Source: Flavonifractor sp. AGMB03687 (GTDB taxonomy: Bacteria > Bacillota > Clostridia > Oscillospirales > Oscillospiraceae). Taken from it: a stretch of DNA of 64,000 nt. The notes beneath the pieces were generated by a model. That model ran no database searches. It was given only the letters and a program-made list of their open reading frames with translations, and had not been told where the DNA came from. Shown piece after piece: positions 47,912 through 56,192 of the stretch (position 1 is its first letter; each line of letters starts with the position of its first letter). The stretch spans positions 1 to 64,000 of the forward strand of contig NZ_JADKZI010000008.1 of the NCBI RefSeq assembly GCF_017811815.1, in the 5' to 3' direction. The translations under genes were made by a program, and so were the position numbers.

Positions 47912-48622
47912 TCAGCCGCCCAGGTAGGCCTTCTTCACGGCCTCGTCGGCCAGCAGCTCCTTGCCCGGACCGGTGAGGGTGACCCGGCCGGTCTCCAGCA
48001 CGTAGCCGCGGTCGGCCACGGACAGAGCCATCTGGGCGTTCTGCTCCACCAGCAGGATGGTGGTGCCCGCCTTGTGCAGCTCCTTGATGATGTCGAAGAT
48101 CTGCTCCACCAGGATGGGGGCCAGGCCCATGGAGGGCTCATCCAGCATGAGCAGCTTGGGATTGGACATAAGGGCACGGCCCATGGCCAGCATCTGCTGC
48201 TCGCCGCCGGACAGGGTGCCCGCCACCTGCTTCCGGCGCTCCTTCAGCCGGGGGAACTGGGCATACACCCGCTCCAGGTTGGGGGCGATGGTGGAGTTGG
48301 GCTGGGTAAAGGCGCCCATCTCCAGGTTCTCCTCCACCGTCATCTGCTGGAACACCCGGCGGCCTTCGGGCACCTGGGCCAGGCCCTGGGCTACCAGCTT
48401 GGAGGCCGGCACGGCCTGGATGGGCTTGCCCATGAACTCAATGGAGCCGGTACGGGTGTGGAGCAGGCCGGAGACGGTCTGCAGGGTGGTGGTCTTACCG
48501 GCGCCGTTGGCGCCGATGAGGGTCACGATCTCCCCCTCCTCCACGTGGAAGGAGATGTCTTTCACGGCGTGGATGGCGCCGTAATACACGTTGATGTTCT
48601 TGACATCCAGCAATACCGCCAT
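47912..48622 (-). CDS. livF: LivF, branched-chain amino-acid ABC ATPase
   Basis: A 236-residue ABC ATPase. Walker A GANGAGKTTTLQTVSGLL, Q-loop QVPEGRRVFQQMTVEENLEM, signature TLSGGEQQMLAMGRALMSNP, Walker B KLLMLDEPSMGLAPILVEQI and the switch His region ILLVEQNAQMALSVADRGYV are intact. With LivG it energises the LivHM channel. Last gene of the operon, 3 nt after livG. The LivF type is clear; the exact substrate is not. Confidence 0.94.
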   Translation of the reverse strand: MAVLLDVKNINVYYGAIHAVKDISFHVEEGEIVTLIGANGAGKTTTLQTVSGLLHTRTGSIEFMGKPIQAVPASKLVAQGLAQVPEGRRVFQQMTVEENLEMGAFTQPNSTIAPNLERVYAQFPRLKERRKQVAGTLSGGEQQMLAMGRALMSNPKLLMLDEPSMGLAPILVEQIFDIIKELHKAGTTILLVEQNAQMALSVADRGYVLETGRVTLTGPGKELLADEAVKKAYLGG

Positions 48623-48625
48623 GGC

Positions 48626-49469
<844 letters not shown>

Positions 49470-49477
<8 letters not shown>

Positions 49478-50570
49478 GGCTGACGCCTCCCTTCTCGGCC
49501 GGCTCTTCCGGCGACTTGCGGAATTTCTCCTTGATGCCGCTGAAGAAGCCGCGCATCACCGGGTTGTTGGTGGCGATCATCACCAGGATCAGGACGATGG
49601 CGTACACCAGCATCCGGTACTCATCCAGATCGAAGGCACGCAGCAGCTCGGGCAGGTAGGTGAGGAAGGCGGCGGCAATGATGGAACCGCGGATGTTGCC
49701 GATGCCACCCAGCACCACGAACACCAGCACCAGAATGGAGGTGTTGAAGTCAAACTTCTTGGGAGCCACGGAGGAGAAGTTCATGGCGTAGAGCACGCCG
49801 GCGGCGCCCGCCATGACAGCGGAGGTCACGAAGGCCATCAGCTTGTACTTGGTGGCGCCGATGCCCACGCTCTCAGCGGCGATGCGGTTGTCCCGCAGGG
49901 CCATGATGGCCCGGCCGGAACGGCTGTTCACCAGGTTGAGCACCACAGTCAGGGCAATGAGCACCAGCACAAAGCCGGCGGTGAAAGAGGCCAGCTTTAC
50001 GTTGGTGGTAAAGCCCATGGGCCCCTTCAGGATGGCCTTGCCACCCTCGGCCAGGTTGAGGGCCGCCTCATTCTCCAGGGAGAAGTGGAGGCCGTTCTTG
50101 TCCACGCCCACATAGAGCACGTTGAAGATGTTGCGGATGATCTCGCCGAAGGCCAGGGTCACGATGGCCAGGTAGTCGCCCCGCAGACGGAGCACAGGCA
50201 CGCCCACAATCACGCCGGCGACACCGGCCAGCACAGCGCCCACGACCATAGCCACCGCCAGACGGAGGCCGGCATTGGGAATGGCCTCCTGCAGGGACAT
50301 GGCGGTCACCACGCCGGAGAAGGCGCCCACGCTCATGAAGCCGGCGTGGCCCAGGCTCAGCTCGCCGGAAATACCTACCACCAGGTTGAGGGACAAAGCC
50401 ATAACGATGTAGGCGCAGATGGGGATCAGCTGACCTTCCAGAGAGGAGGAGAGCATATCGCCGGCGCTGCACAGCTGGAGGATCACAAAGGCGGCAATGA
50501 CAATGCCGTAGGTGATGGAATTGTTGATGAGCCGCTTGCGGCCCGGAGTCAGTTTCTTCATATCCCGCAC
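49470..50570 (-). CDS. livM: LivM, branched-chain amino-acid ABC permease
   Basis: A 366-residue permease with about ten TM helices; the LivM signature GISGELSLGHAGFMSVGAFS, then GVPVLRLRGDYLAIVTLAFG (EAA-like loop contacting the ATPases) and MNFSSVAPKKFDFNTSILVL, GGIGNIRGSIIAAAFLTYLP. It starts one base after the livH stop. The C-terminal tail (KEKFRKSPEEPAEKGGVSHE) is cytoplasmic. Confidence 0.94.
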
Positions 50571-50571
50571 C

Positions 50572-51444
50572 TCACACTTTCTCGCGGACAGTCTTGCCCA
50601 GCAGGCCGGCGGGCTTCACCAGCAGCACGATGATGAGCACGGCAAAGACCACCGCGTCGGAGATGTTGGTGTTGATGACCTTGGCAAAGGTCTCGATGAT
50701 GCCCAGCAGGATGCCGCCCAGCATGGCGCCGGGGATGGAACCGATGCCGCCGAACACGGCGGCGGTAAAGGCCTTGATGCCGGGCAGGGAACCGGTGGTG
50801 GGCATCAGGGTCTGGTAGCTGGAGCACAGCAGCACACCGGCGATGGCCGCCAAGGCGGAGCCGATGGCAAAGGTCATGGAGATGGTGCGGTTGACGTTGA
50901 TACCCATGAGCTGAGCGGCCGCCTTATCCTCGGAGCAGGCACGCATGGCCTTGCCCATCTTGGTCTTGGTGGTGAACCAGGTGAGGGCCAGCATGATGAT
51001 CACGCAGGTCAGCACGGTGACCAGGGCCTTATAAGTAATGTTGACGCCCGAAATGGGCAGGGAGCCCTCGGGAATAACGGAGGTAAACACCTTGGTATCT
51101 GCGCCCCACAGCAGCAGGGCGGCGTTCTGCAGGAAATAGCTCACGCCGATGGCGGTGATGAGCACGGCCAGGGAGGAGGCCTGCCGCAGAGGCTTGTAGG
51201 CCAGGCCTTCGATGACGACGCCCAGGACGGTACACACCACCACGGCCAGCAGCACGCCCACCACAGGGGGCAGGTTGAAGCTGCCGGTGGCAAAGAAGGT
51301 CACGTAGGCGCCCACCATGATGACGTCGCCGTGGGCAAAGTTCAGCATCTTGGCGATGCCGTACACCATGGTATAGCCCAGGGCGATGATGGCGTAGACG
51401 CTGCCCAGGCTGATACCGGTGATCAGATTATTGAGGAAGCTCAA
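50572..51444 (-). CDS. livH: LivH, branched-chain amino-acid ABC permease, TTG start
   Basis: A 290-residue permease: SFLNNLITGISLGSVYAIIA, LGYTMVYGIAKMLNFAHGDV (the LivH hallmark) and GGIGSIPGAMLGGILLGIIE. The start is TTG 51444, 8 nt after AGAGG; an in-frame extension to 51528 would read through an intercistronic hairpin and has no RBS. It follows livK after a terminator hairpin, so less permease than binding protein is expected. Confidence 0.93.
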   Translation of the reverse strand: MSFLNNLITGISLGSVYAIIALGYTMVYGIAKMLNFAHGDVIMVGAYVTFFATGSFNLPPVVGVLLAVVVCTVLGVVIEGLAYKPLRQASSLAVLITAIGVSYFLQNAALLLWGADTKVFTSVIPEGSLPISGVNITYKALVTVLTCVIIMLALTWFTTKTKMGKAMRACSEDKAAAQLMGINVNRTISMTFAIGSALAAIAGVLLCSSYQTLMPTTGSLPGIKAFTAAVFGGIGSIPGAMLGGILLGIIETFAKVINTNISDAVVFAVLIIVLLVKPAGLLGKTVREKV

Positions 51445-51483
51445 ACCATTCACCTCTCTACTTGTTTTCTCTGTGTATGGCAG

Positions 51484-51517
51484 AAACATCGGCGGTCCTG
51501 CGGGGCTGCCGATGTTT
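51484..51517 (-). other. Intercistronic hairpin upstream of livH
   Basis: Perfect 10-bp inverted repeat AAACATCGGC / GCCGATGTTT around a 14-nt loop, about 40 nt before the livH start. It may protect the 5' end of the processed livHMGF message or regulate it. Confidence 0.5.
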
Positions 51518-51551
51518 CCACCATACATCCGTTTCTAGGATACATGGGGAA

Positions 51552-51585
51552 AAGCGGGCTGCCGGGTCCCCCCGGCAACCCGCTT
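51552..51585 (-). terminator. Partial terminator between livK and livHMGF
   Basis: Stem AAGCGGGCTGCCGGG / CCCGGCAACCCGCTT (one mismatch) with TTTTCC after it on the minus strand. It would lower transcription of the membrane genes relative to the binding protein. Confidence 0.65.
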
Positions 51586-51621
51586 CTGGGTCCCTGTCAA
51601 GCGGTGGTATTCCGATTCAAA

Positions 51622-52824
51622 TTACTGGGTCACGTACACGCCGCCCTCGACCTTGACGACCACGGGGGCCTTGGAGACCTCGCCGTTGGCGGACCAGGTC
51701 ATGCCGGTGCCGGTCAGGCCGTCCACGCTGAAGTCGCTGGAGGTGAACTGAGCGATCAGAGCCTCGCAGATCTCCTCGGCGCTCATGTCGGCGGTGACGC
51801 CGGCAGCGGTGCAGGCCTCGTAGATGGCGTACATGCAGTCATAGCCGTCAGCGGCGAACTGGTTGGGGATGCCGCCGTAGGCTTCCTGGTACTCGGCCAC
51901 GAAGGTCTTGGTGCGCTCGTCCTCGCCCCAGGCGTTGAAGGGAGTCATGAGCATCAGGCCCTCGGCCAGGGTGGTGTCAAAACCCTCCAGGTCCAGGATG
52001 CCGTCCATGCCGTCGCAGCCGAAGAAGGTGGGCTCATAGCCCATGCTCTTGGCCTGGGCCAGGATCAGGGAAGCGGGGGTGTAGTAGATGGGCATGAACA
52101 CCAGGTCGGCGCCGGCGTCCTTAGCAGCGCCCAGCTGCACGTTGAAGTCGGTGTTGCTGTCGTCGGGGAAAGTCTGCACGGTGACGATCTCCAGGCCGAT
52201 CTCCTCGGCGGTAGCCTGGAAGGCGTTGAAGATACCGGTGGAGTAGGCGTCGCCGTTGTTGTAGATGACGGCGATCTTGGTGCCCAGGTTGTTGTCCTTA
52301 ATGTAGTTGGCAGCGGTGATGCCCTGGTTGGGGTCGGTGAAGCACACCTGGAACACGTTGTCCTTGCCCGCAGTCACGTCGGTGGAAGAGGCGGAGGGGG
52401 TCAGCTGGAAGTAGCGGTCAGCATAGGTCTCGGAGGCCACCGCGGTGCAGGGACCGGTGGTGGTGCAGCCGTAGATGATCTGAGCGCCGTCATCCTTCAG
52501 CTTGCCGTAGGCGTTGATGGCCTTCTCGGTGTCGCCCTCGTCGTCCTGGGAGTTCAGGGAGAACTGCAGGCCGCCCAGAGCGTTGATCTCCTGAATGGCG
52601 ATCTCGGCGCCCCGCTTGGTAGCCAGGCCGTACACGGCATTGGAGCCGGTCAGAGGACCGATGCCGCCGATCTGGATGGTGCCTTCGGTGTTGCCGCTGG
52701 TGGTCTCATTGCCACCGGCAGGGGTGTTGGCGGAGCCGCCCTCGTTGCCGCCGCCGCAGCCGGCCAGCATGGAGAAGCTGAGCGCACCCGCCAGCGCAAG
52801 AGACAGGATGCGAGACTTTTTCAT
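51622..52824 (-). CDS. livK: LivK-type substrate-binding lipoprotein
   Basis: A 400-residue periplasmic-binding-fold lipoprotein. Signal peptide with lipobox SMLAGC (lipidated Cys23), a Gly/Asn/Thr linker, then the type I binding fold: IQIGGIGPLTGSNAVYGLAT, IYGCTTTGPCTAVASETYAD, FQLTPSASSTDVTAGKDNVF and PNQFAADGYDCMYAIYEACT. It delivers Leu/Ile/Val or a related amino acid to LivHM. AGGAGG lies before the ATG, behind a near-perfect promoter. Confidence 0.93.
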   Translation of the reverse strand: MKKSRILSLALAGALSFSMLAGCGGGNEGGSANTPAGGNETTSGNTEGTIQIGGIGPLTGSNAVYGLATKRGAEIAIQEINALGGLQFSLNSQDDEGDTEKAINAYGKLKDDGAQIIYGCTTTGPCTAVASETYADRYFQLTPSASSTDVTAGKDNVFQVCFTDPNQGITAANYIKDNNLGTKIAVIYNNGDAYSTGIFNAFQATAEEIGLEIVTVQTFPDDSNTDFNVQLGAAKDAGADLVFMPIYYTPASLILAQAKSMGYEPTFFGCDGMDGILDLEGFDTTLAEGLMLMTPFNAWGEDERTKTFVAEYQEAYGGIPNQFAADGYDCMYAIYEACTAAGVTADMSAEEICEALIAQFTSSDFSVDGLTGTGMTWSANGEVSKAPVVVKVEGGVYVTQ

Positions 52825-52847
52825 TTCAATTCCTCCTTTGAGAAGTT

Positions 52848-52884
52848 GTTGACAATTATATGCGTGTCATCGGAAATTGTCAAC
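52848..52884 (-). promoter_or_regulatory. livK promoter flanked by a 9-bp inverted repeat
   Basis: Minus strand TTGACA (52878-52883), 17-nt spacer, TATAAT (52855-52860): a consensus promoter. GTTGACAAT / ATTGTCAAC (52848-52856 and 52876-52884) brackets it, partly made of the two hexamers, and could serve a dimeric regulator. Confidence 0.78.
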
Positions 52885-52894
52885 CTTAAAAATG

Positions 52895-52928
52895 CACAAG
52901 TGCCCACCTGTCACGGAGGGCACTTGTG
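52895..52928 (-). terminator. Intrinsic terminator of the SDR gene
   Basis: Perfect 11-bp stem CACAAGTGCCC / GGGCACTTGTG followed by CATTTTTAAGG on the minus strand. Confidence 0.82.
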
Positions 52929-52965
52929 TGAACTATGAACAATTTATGAACGCAAGCGGGCAATT

Positions 52966-53688
52966 TCAAATAATCAGTCCGCCATTGGGGGACAAAACCT
53001 GCCCGGTAATAAAGTTTGCAGCGTCGGAACCAAGGAACCACAAGGCCTCCGCCACATCCTCCGGCCGGCCGATCCGCTCCAGGGGGGTCTCCTCCGCCAG
53101 GGCGGCCAGATCCTCGGGGCCCAGGTTGCCGTTCATCTCGGTGTCAATGACTCCGGGAGACACACAGTTCACCGTGATTCCAGAGGGCCCAAGCTCTTTG
53201 GCCAGAGCCTTTGTAAGCCCTATGACAGCTGCTTTTGCGGCGGAATAGGCCACCTCGCAGGAGCCGCCCACCTGTCCCCACATGGAGGACAAAGTTAGGA
53301 TTTTCCCCGTCTTCCGGTGGATGAAATGAGGCAGCGCCGCCCGGATGGTATAGAACATACCGTCCACATTGACGGCAAACATCCGCCGCCAATCCTCGTC
53401 CGTCAGATCGCCAAACAATTTCTGCTGGGCAATGCCGGCATTACATATCAGAATGTCAAGTTGACAAAATTTATCCAACACATTGTCAACCATATTCCGC
53501 ACCTGAACCGGGTCGGACACGTCGGCCTCCACCGCCCAGCCGCCGATCTCCGCCGCCAGGGCCTCCGCCCGCTCTTTGGAGCGGCAGTAATTGATCACCA
53601 CCTGGTCTCCCCCGGCTGCAAACCGCCGGGCTGCCGCCGCGCCGATGCCCCGGCTGCCGCCGGTAATGAGTACTACCCGTCCTGCCAT
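52966..53688 (-). CDS. SDR-family oxidoreductase (FabG-like)
   Basis: A 240-residue classical short-chain dehydrogenase. NAD(P) loop VVLITGGSRGIGAAAARRFA, NAG motif ILICNAGIAQQ, catalytic Ser in LTLSSMWGQVGG and Tyr-x3-Lys in YSAAKAAVIGL. The sequence after GGSRGIG (INYCRSKERAEALAAEI) suggests NADPH preference. It resembles 3-oxoacyl-ACP reductases but stands alone, with no fatty-acid genes nearby, so the substrate is open. GGAGG is 7 nt before the ATG; a TTTTCA-17-TATACT promoter lies upstream. Confidence 0.88.
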   Translation of the reverse strand: MAGRVVLITGGSRGIGAAAARRFAAGGDQVVINYCRSKERAEALAAEIGGWAVEADVSDPVQVRNMVDNVLDKFCQLDILICNAGIAQQKLFGDLTDEDWRRMFAVNVDGMFYTIRAALPHFIHRKTGKILTLSSMWGQVGGSCEVAYSAAKAAVIGLTKALAKELGPSGITVNCVSPGVIDTEMNGNLGPEDLAALAEETPLERIGRPEDVAEALWFLGSDAANFITGQVLSPNGGLII

Positions 53689-53775
53689 GGTCTGTCCTCC
53701 AGTCCTGTTTTTCTTTTGTTGGTTAGAGTATATCAGCCCCCCAGCAGATTGAAAAGAGAATTTTTAAAAAAAGTA

Positions 53776-53804
53776 TTGACAACCCTCCCGAGTTTCGCTA
53801 TAAT
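53776..53804 (+). promoter_or_regulatory. Promoter of tRNA-Val
   Basis: TTGACA (53776-53781), 17-nt spacer, TATAAT (53799-53804): full consensus, about 15 bp before the tRNA. Confidence 0.9.
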
Positions 53805-53818
53805 AGTCCATGCTGTTC

Positions 53819-53894
53819 GGACGATTAGCTCAGCTGGTAGAGCATCCGCTTGACGTGCGGGAGGTCACAGGTTCAAGTCCTGTATCGTCCACCA
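53819..53894 (+). tRNA. tRNA-Val (GAC anticodon)
   Basis: 76 nt with encoded CCA. Acceptor GGACGAT pairs with ATCGTCC; D-arm AGCTCAGCTGGTAGAGC; anticodon loop TTGACGT gives GAC, reading GUC; T-arm with GTTCAAG. A hairpin terminator follows directly, so it is a single-gene unit. Confidence 0.97.
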
Positions 53895-53895
53895 G

Positions 53896-53931
53896 AAAAA
53901 TCTCCAAAGCCTGAGGCTTTGGAGATTTTTT
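53896..53931 (+). terminator. Intrinsic terminator of tRNA-Val
   Basis: Stem AAATCTCCAAAGCC / GGCTTTGGAGATTT with a TGA loop and T-run. Confidence 0.9.
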
Positions 53932-53944
53932 ATCCTCAAACAAC

Positions 53945-53987
53945 AAAAGGCCGGTCTGTGAACCTTCGTTCACAGACCGGCCTTTTT
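53945..53987. terminator. Bidirectional terminator, phloretin-hydrolase operon side
   Basis: 18-bp stem AAAGGCCGGTCTGTGAAC / GTTCACAGACCGGCCTTT with a CTTC loop; closes the minus-strand membrane-protein gene. Confidence 0.85.
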
Positions 53988-53996
53988 GGCAGAGAC

Positions 53997-54446
53997 TCAG
54001 TCCCGCACGCACAGGGCCTTGGCCCCGTTGATACACACAGGGAAGAAGATCAGCGCGGTGACATAGGCCACCACAAAGATGGCAGGCACCTTGGTAATCC
54101 AGAAGCCGAAGAACCCGGCACCCAGCAGGAAGCCCACCTCACAGAACATGAGGATGAAGCTCATCAGCAGCACCAGCAGCAGCACGATGAAGAAGATGCG
54201 CACAAAGTAGGCAGGCAGGCTCTCCATCTTCAGGCCGAACTTCTTGACGAAGAAGTTGCCGAAGGCAGGCAGGTCGATGATGGTCTCCAGGGTCATATTC
54301 AGGCAGAAGCCGTAGATCATGCTCACCACCAGAGCGGGCACATTCAGGTTGTTATTGACCAGCAGGTTAAAGATGGTCACAGCCAGGGTGATAAAAAACG
54401 CCAGGAACACGTTCATGACCACGGGGAAATCTTTCTTTTTACACAT
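53997..54446 (-). CDS. Four-helix membrane protein, unknown function
   Basis: A 149-residue protein with four hydrophobic helices (VFLAFFITLAVTIFNLL, ALVVSMIYGFCLNMTL, FVRIFFIVLLLVLLMSFILM, IFVVAYVTALIFFPVCING) and short polar loops; N-terminus basic (MCKKKDF). I recognise no named family with certainty (DUF2798-like proteins have a similar look). It lies 31 nt downstream of the phloretin-hydrolase gene on the same strand and before a shared terminator, so it is probably cotranscribed and might take part in flavonoid or phenolic transport; this is inference. Confidence 0.6.
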   Translation of the reverse strand: MCKKKDFPVVMNVFLAFFITLAVTIFNLLVNNNLNVPALVVSMIYGFCLNMTLETIIDLPAFGNFFVKKFGLKMESLPAYFVRIFFIVLLLVLLMSFILMFCEVGFLLGAGFFGFWITKVPAIFVVAYVTALIFFPVCINGAKALCVRD

Positions 54447-54477
54447 AATACTCCTTCTCCTTTTCGGTCTGCTCCGC

Positions 54478-55281
54478 TTACCAGCGGTCCTTTTCCTCGG
54501 CGTAGAGGGAGGGCAGGATGGCGGCCAGGTGGCCGAACTCCTTCAGGTTGTGGGCGAACAGGCCCATGGGCACCACCGGGGGCACGCTGACGCCGTCGGG
54601 CAGCAGCTTGACCACCTGGCCGTCCACCAGGCCGTAACCGATCCAGAAGCGGCTGCGCAGCTCGATGCCCCCCTCGATCTCACGGACCATGTGGGTCATG
54701 ATGGCCGCCACGCCCTCGCCGGGCTTGGGGCCGTGGCCGTTGGCGCACATCATGGTGGCGCAGGCGGGGGTACCCACCTTGGACTCGTCATAGCCCAGCT
54801 CATGGGGATAGCGGAAGTTCAGGATGAGCTCGTCGGGACCGGCACCGATGTCCTCCAGCACGTGGTGGACGGTGCCCCAAGTCTTCTCCCGCATGGGCAC
54901 GCTGGGATCCAGCACCTTATCCGGCATCTGCTGGCGGGCATAGAAGTGATCCTCCGGGTCCCAGATGCGGTAGCGCATGTCGTTCAGGCCGTGCCAGGCA
55001 AACCACCACTCAAACATCTCGGGGGTGACGCCGGGCATCTCGGTACGGTTGGCCAGGTAGCCGGTGCCGTTGGGCATAACACAGTAGCCGATCTCGCCGG
55101 GCAGATAGCCGGGCAGGAATAGGTCGTTGCGCCGCTCGATGGGCAGGGCGTCCTTGGGATCCATGGGGCCGCCCTCCAGAATGGCGATCTTCTCGGCGGG
55201 AATGGGGGTGATGGGCAGGTCGTAGTACTTGGCGTAGGACAGTGCACGCTCTTCGGCAGTAAGAACAGGTCTCTGGCTCAT
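54478..55281 (-). CDS. phy: Phloretin hydrolase (PhlG/Phy family)
   Basis: A 267-residue C-C hydrolase of the DAPG/phloretin hydrolase family, which splits phloretin to phloroglucinol and 3-(4-hydroxyphenyl)propionate in flavonoid breakdown by gut anaerobes. Zinc-ligand patterns are visible: WWFAWHGLNDMRYRIWDPED, NFRYPHELGYDESKVG and the C-terminal H-x3-E in GLFAHNLKEFGHLA; also MTHMVREIEGGIELRSRFWI. ATG at 55281 has AGGAGG 7 nt upstream; the open frame beyond runs into the regulatory region. Length fits the family (about 270). Related acyl-phloroglucinol substrates are possible. Confidence 0.85.
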   Translation of the reverse strand: MSQRPVLTAEERALSYAKYYDLPITPIPAEKIAILEGGPMDPKDALPIERRNDLFLPGYLPGEIGYCVMPNGTGYLANRTEMPGVTPEMFEWWFAWHGLNDMRYRIWDPEDHFYARQQMPDKVLDPSVPMREKTWGTVHHVLEDIGAGPDELILNFRYPHELGYDESKVGTPACATMMCANGHGPKPGEGVAAIMTHMVREIEGGIELRSRFWIGYGLVDGQVVKLLPDGVSVPPVVPMGLFAHNLKEFGHLAAILPSLYAEEKDRW

Positions 55282-55340
55282 AAAAGCTCCTCCTTGTCTG
55301 TTTGTTTTGCTGAGGTGAGAATAGCATAAAGCGCATATTC

Positions 55341-55381
55341 TTGTACGCATCATACAAAAAGCAGCCGTACAGTTCCTGTAC
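55341..55381. promoter_or_regulatory. Two candidate TetR operators between phy and its regulator
   Basis: TTGTACGCATCATACAA (55341-55357; arms TTGTA / TACAA) and GTACAG-TTC-CTGTAC (55367-55381, perfect). They share the GTAC core, lie about 25 bp apart in the divergent region, and upstream of phy, fitting a TetR dimer binding twice. Confidence 0.6.
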
Positions 55382-55419
55382 AAAAGAAGGCAAAGTGTCC
55401 GAAGGAAGGCGAATTTTGC

Positions 55420-55448
55420 TTGCATTTCCATCTATGGTCAAATATAAT
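55420..55448 (+). promoter_or_regulatory. Sigma-A promoter of the tetR gene
   Basis: TTGCAT (55420-55425), 17-nt spacer, TATAAT (55443-55448). Confidence 0.75.
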
Positions 55449-55534
55449 AATTATTTAGCCAAAGCCCCCGCTTTTTTACAGCATTTCAGCCAGAGCCCCT
55501 TGTTCCTGCCGTTTTACCGTATGAAAGCGAGTTG

Positions 55535-56125
55535 ATGGAAATGTCTCCCCGGGGAGCCTTGAACCGCCAGCGCACCATTCAGGACATCGAATCCGCCTTC
55601 CTGACCCTCTACCAGCGGGATGGCATCGATGGCGTCAGCATTTCCGGTATCTGCCAGGCCTGCGGCATTGCCCGGTCCACCTTCTACCTCTATTTTGAGG
55701 ACAAATTCGCCGTGCTTCAGGGGGTGGAGGACCGGCTGCTCTCCGCCCTGTGGGAGATCTGCCGCAACCTGCCCGACGTGATGGACCACACCAGCGGCAC
55801 CGAGACCGCCCTGAGCACCGTCACCCACATCCGGGAGAACCTGGAGTGGTACCGGGCCCTGCTGAGCAACCGGGGCGACCCCATGTTTGTCTACCGGTGG
55901 AAGAAGGACATCGTGGAAAGTCTGCGGCGTAAGCTGGAGCAGCGCAACGTCACAAAGCTGGACGCCGAGATCCAGGGAGTCTTGTTCTCCTCTGCCCTCA
56001 TCGGGCTGTACACCCACGTGACCATGGAGTGCCCCGACATCCCCGACCGCACCCTGTGCCGCTACATGGACGACCTGCTGGCCCGCTCCCTGCGGCAGCC
56101 CATCACCCCGGCCCAACCCTATTAA
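55535..56125 (+). CDS. TetR-family regulator divergent from phloretin hydrolase
   Basis: A 196-residue regulator: HTH RTIQDIESAFLTLYQRDGID, GVSISGICQACGIARSTFYL, YFEDKFAVLQGVEDRLL; the C-terminal ligand domain is helical. The phy-tetR intergenic region holds two GTAC-centred inverted repeats, so it probably represses phy until a flavonoid or phenolic ligand binds. Start: ATG 55535 or the second ATG at 55541; neither has a strong Shine-Dalgarno site (AAAGCGAG upstream). Ends just before a large terminator. Confidence 0.88.
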   Translation: MEMSPRGALNRQRTIQDIESAFLTLYQRDGIDGVSISGICQACGIARSTFYLYFEDKFAVLQGVEDRLLSALWEICRNLPDVMDHTSGTETALSTVTHIRENLEWYRALLSNRGDPMFVYRWKKDIVESLRRKLEQRNVTKLDAEIQGVLFSSALIGLYTHVTMECPDIPDRTLCRYMDDLLARSLRQPITPAQPY

Positions 56126-56126
56126 A

Positions 56127-56182
56127 AAGACCGATCCCCCCGGACGTGCCGTCAGCCGGCACATCCGGGGGGATCGTTTTTT
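56127..56182. terminator. Large intrinsic terminator
   Basis: Stem CGATCCCCCCGGA / TCCGGGGGGATCG extended by GTGCCG / CGGCAC with small bulges, then TTTTTT; separates tetR from the Ter cluster. Confidence 0.88.
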
Positions 56183-56192
56183 CGTTTGGAAT

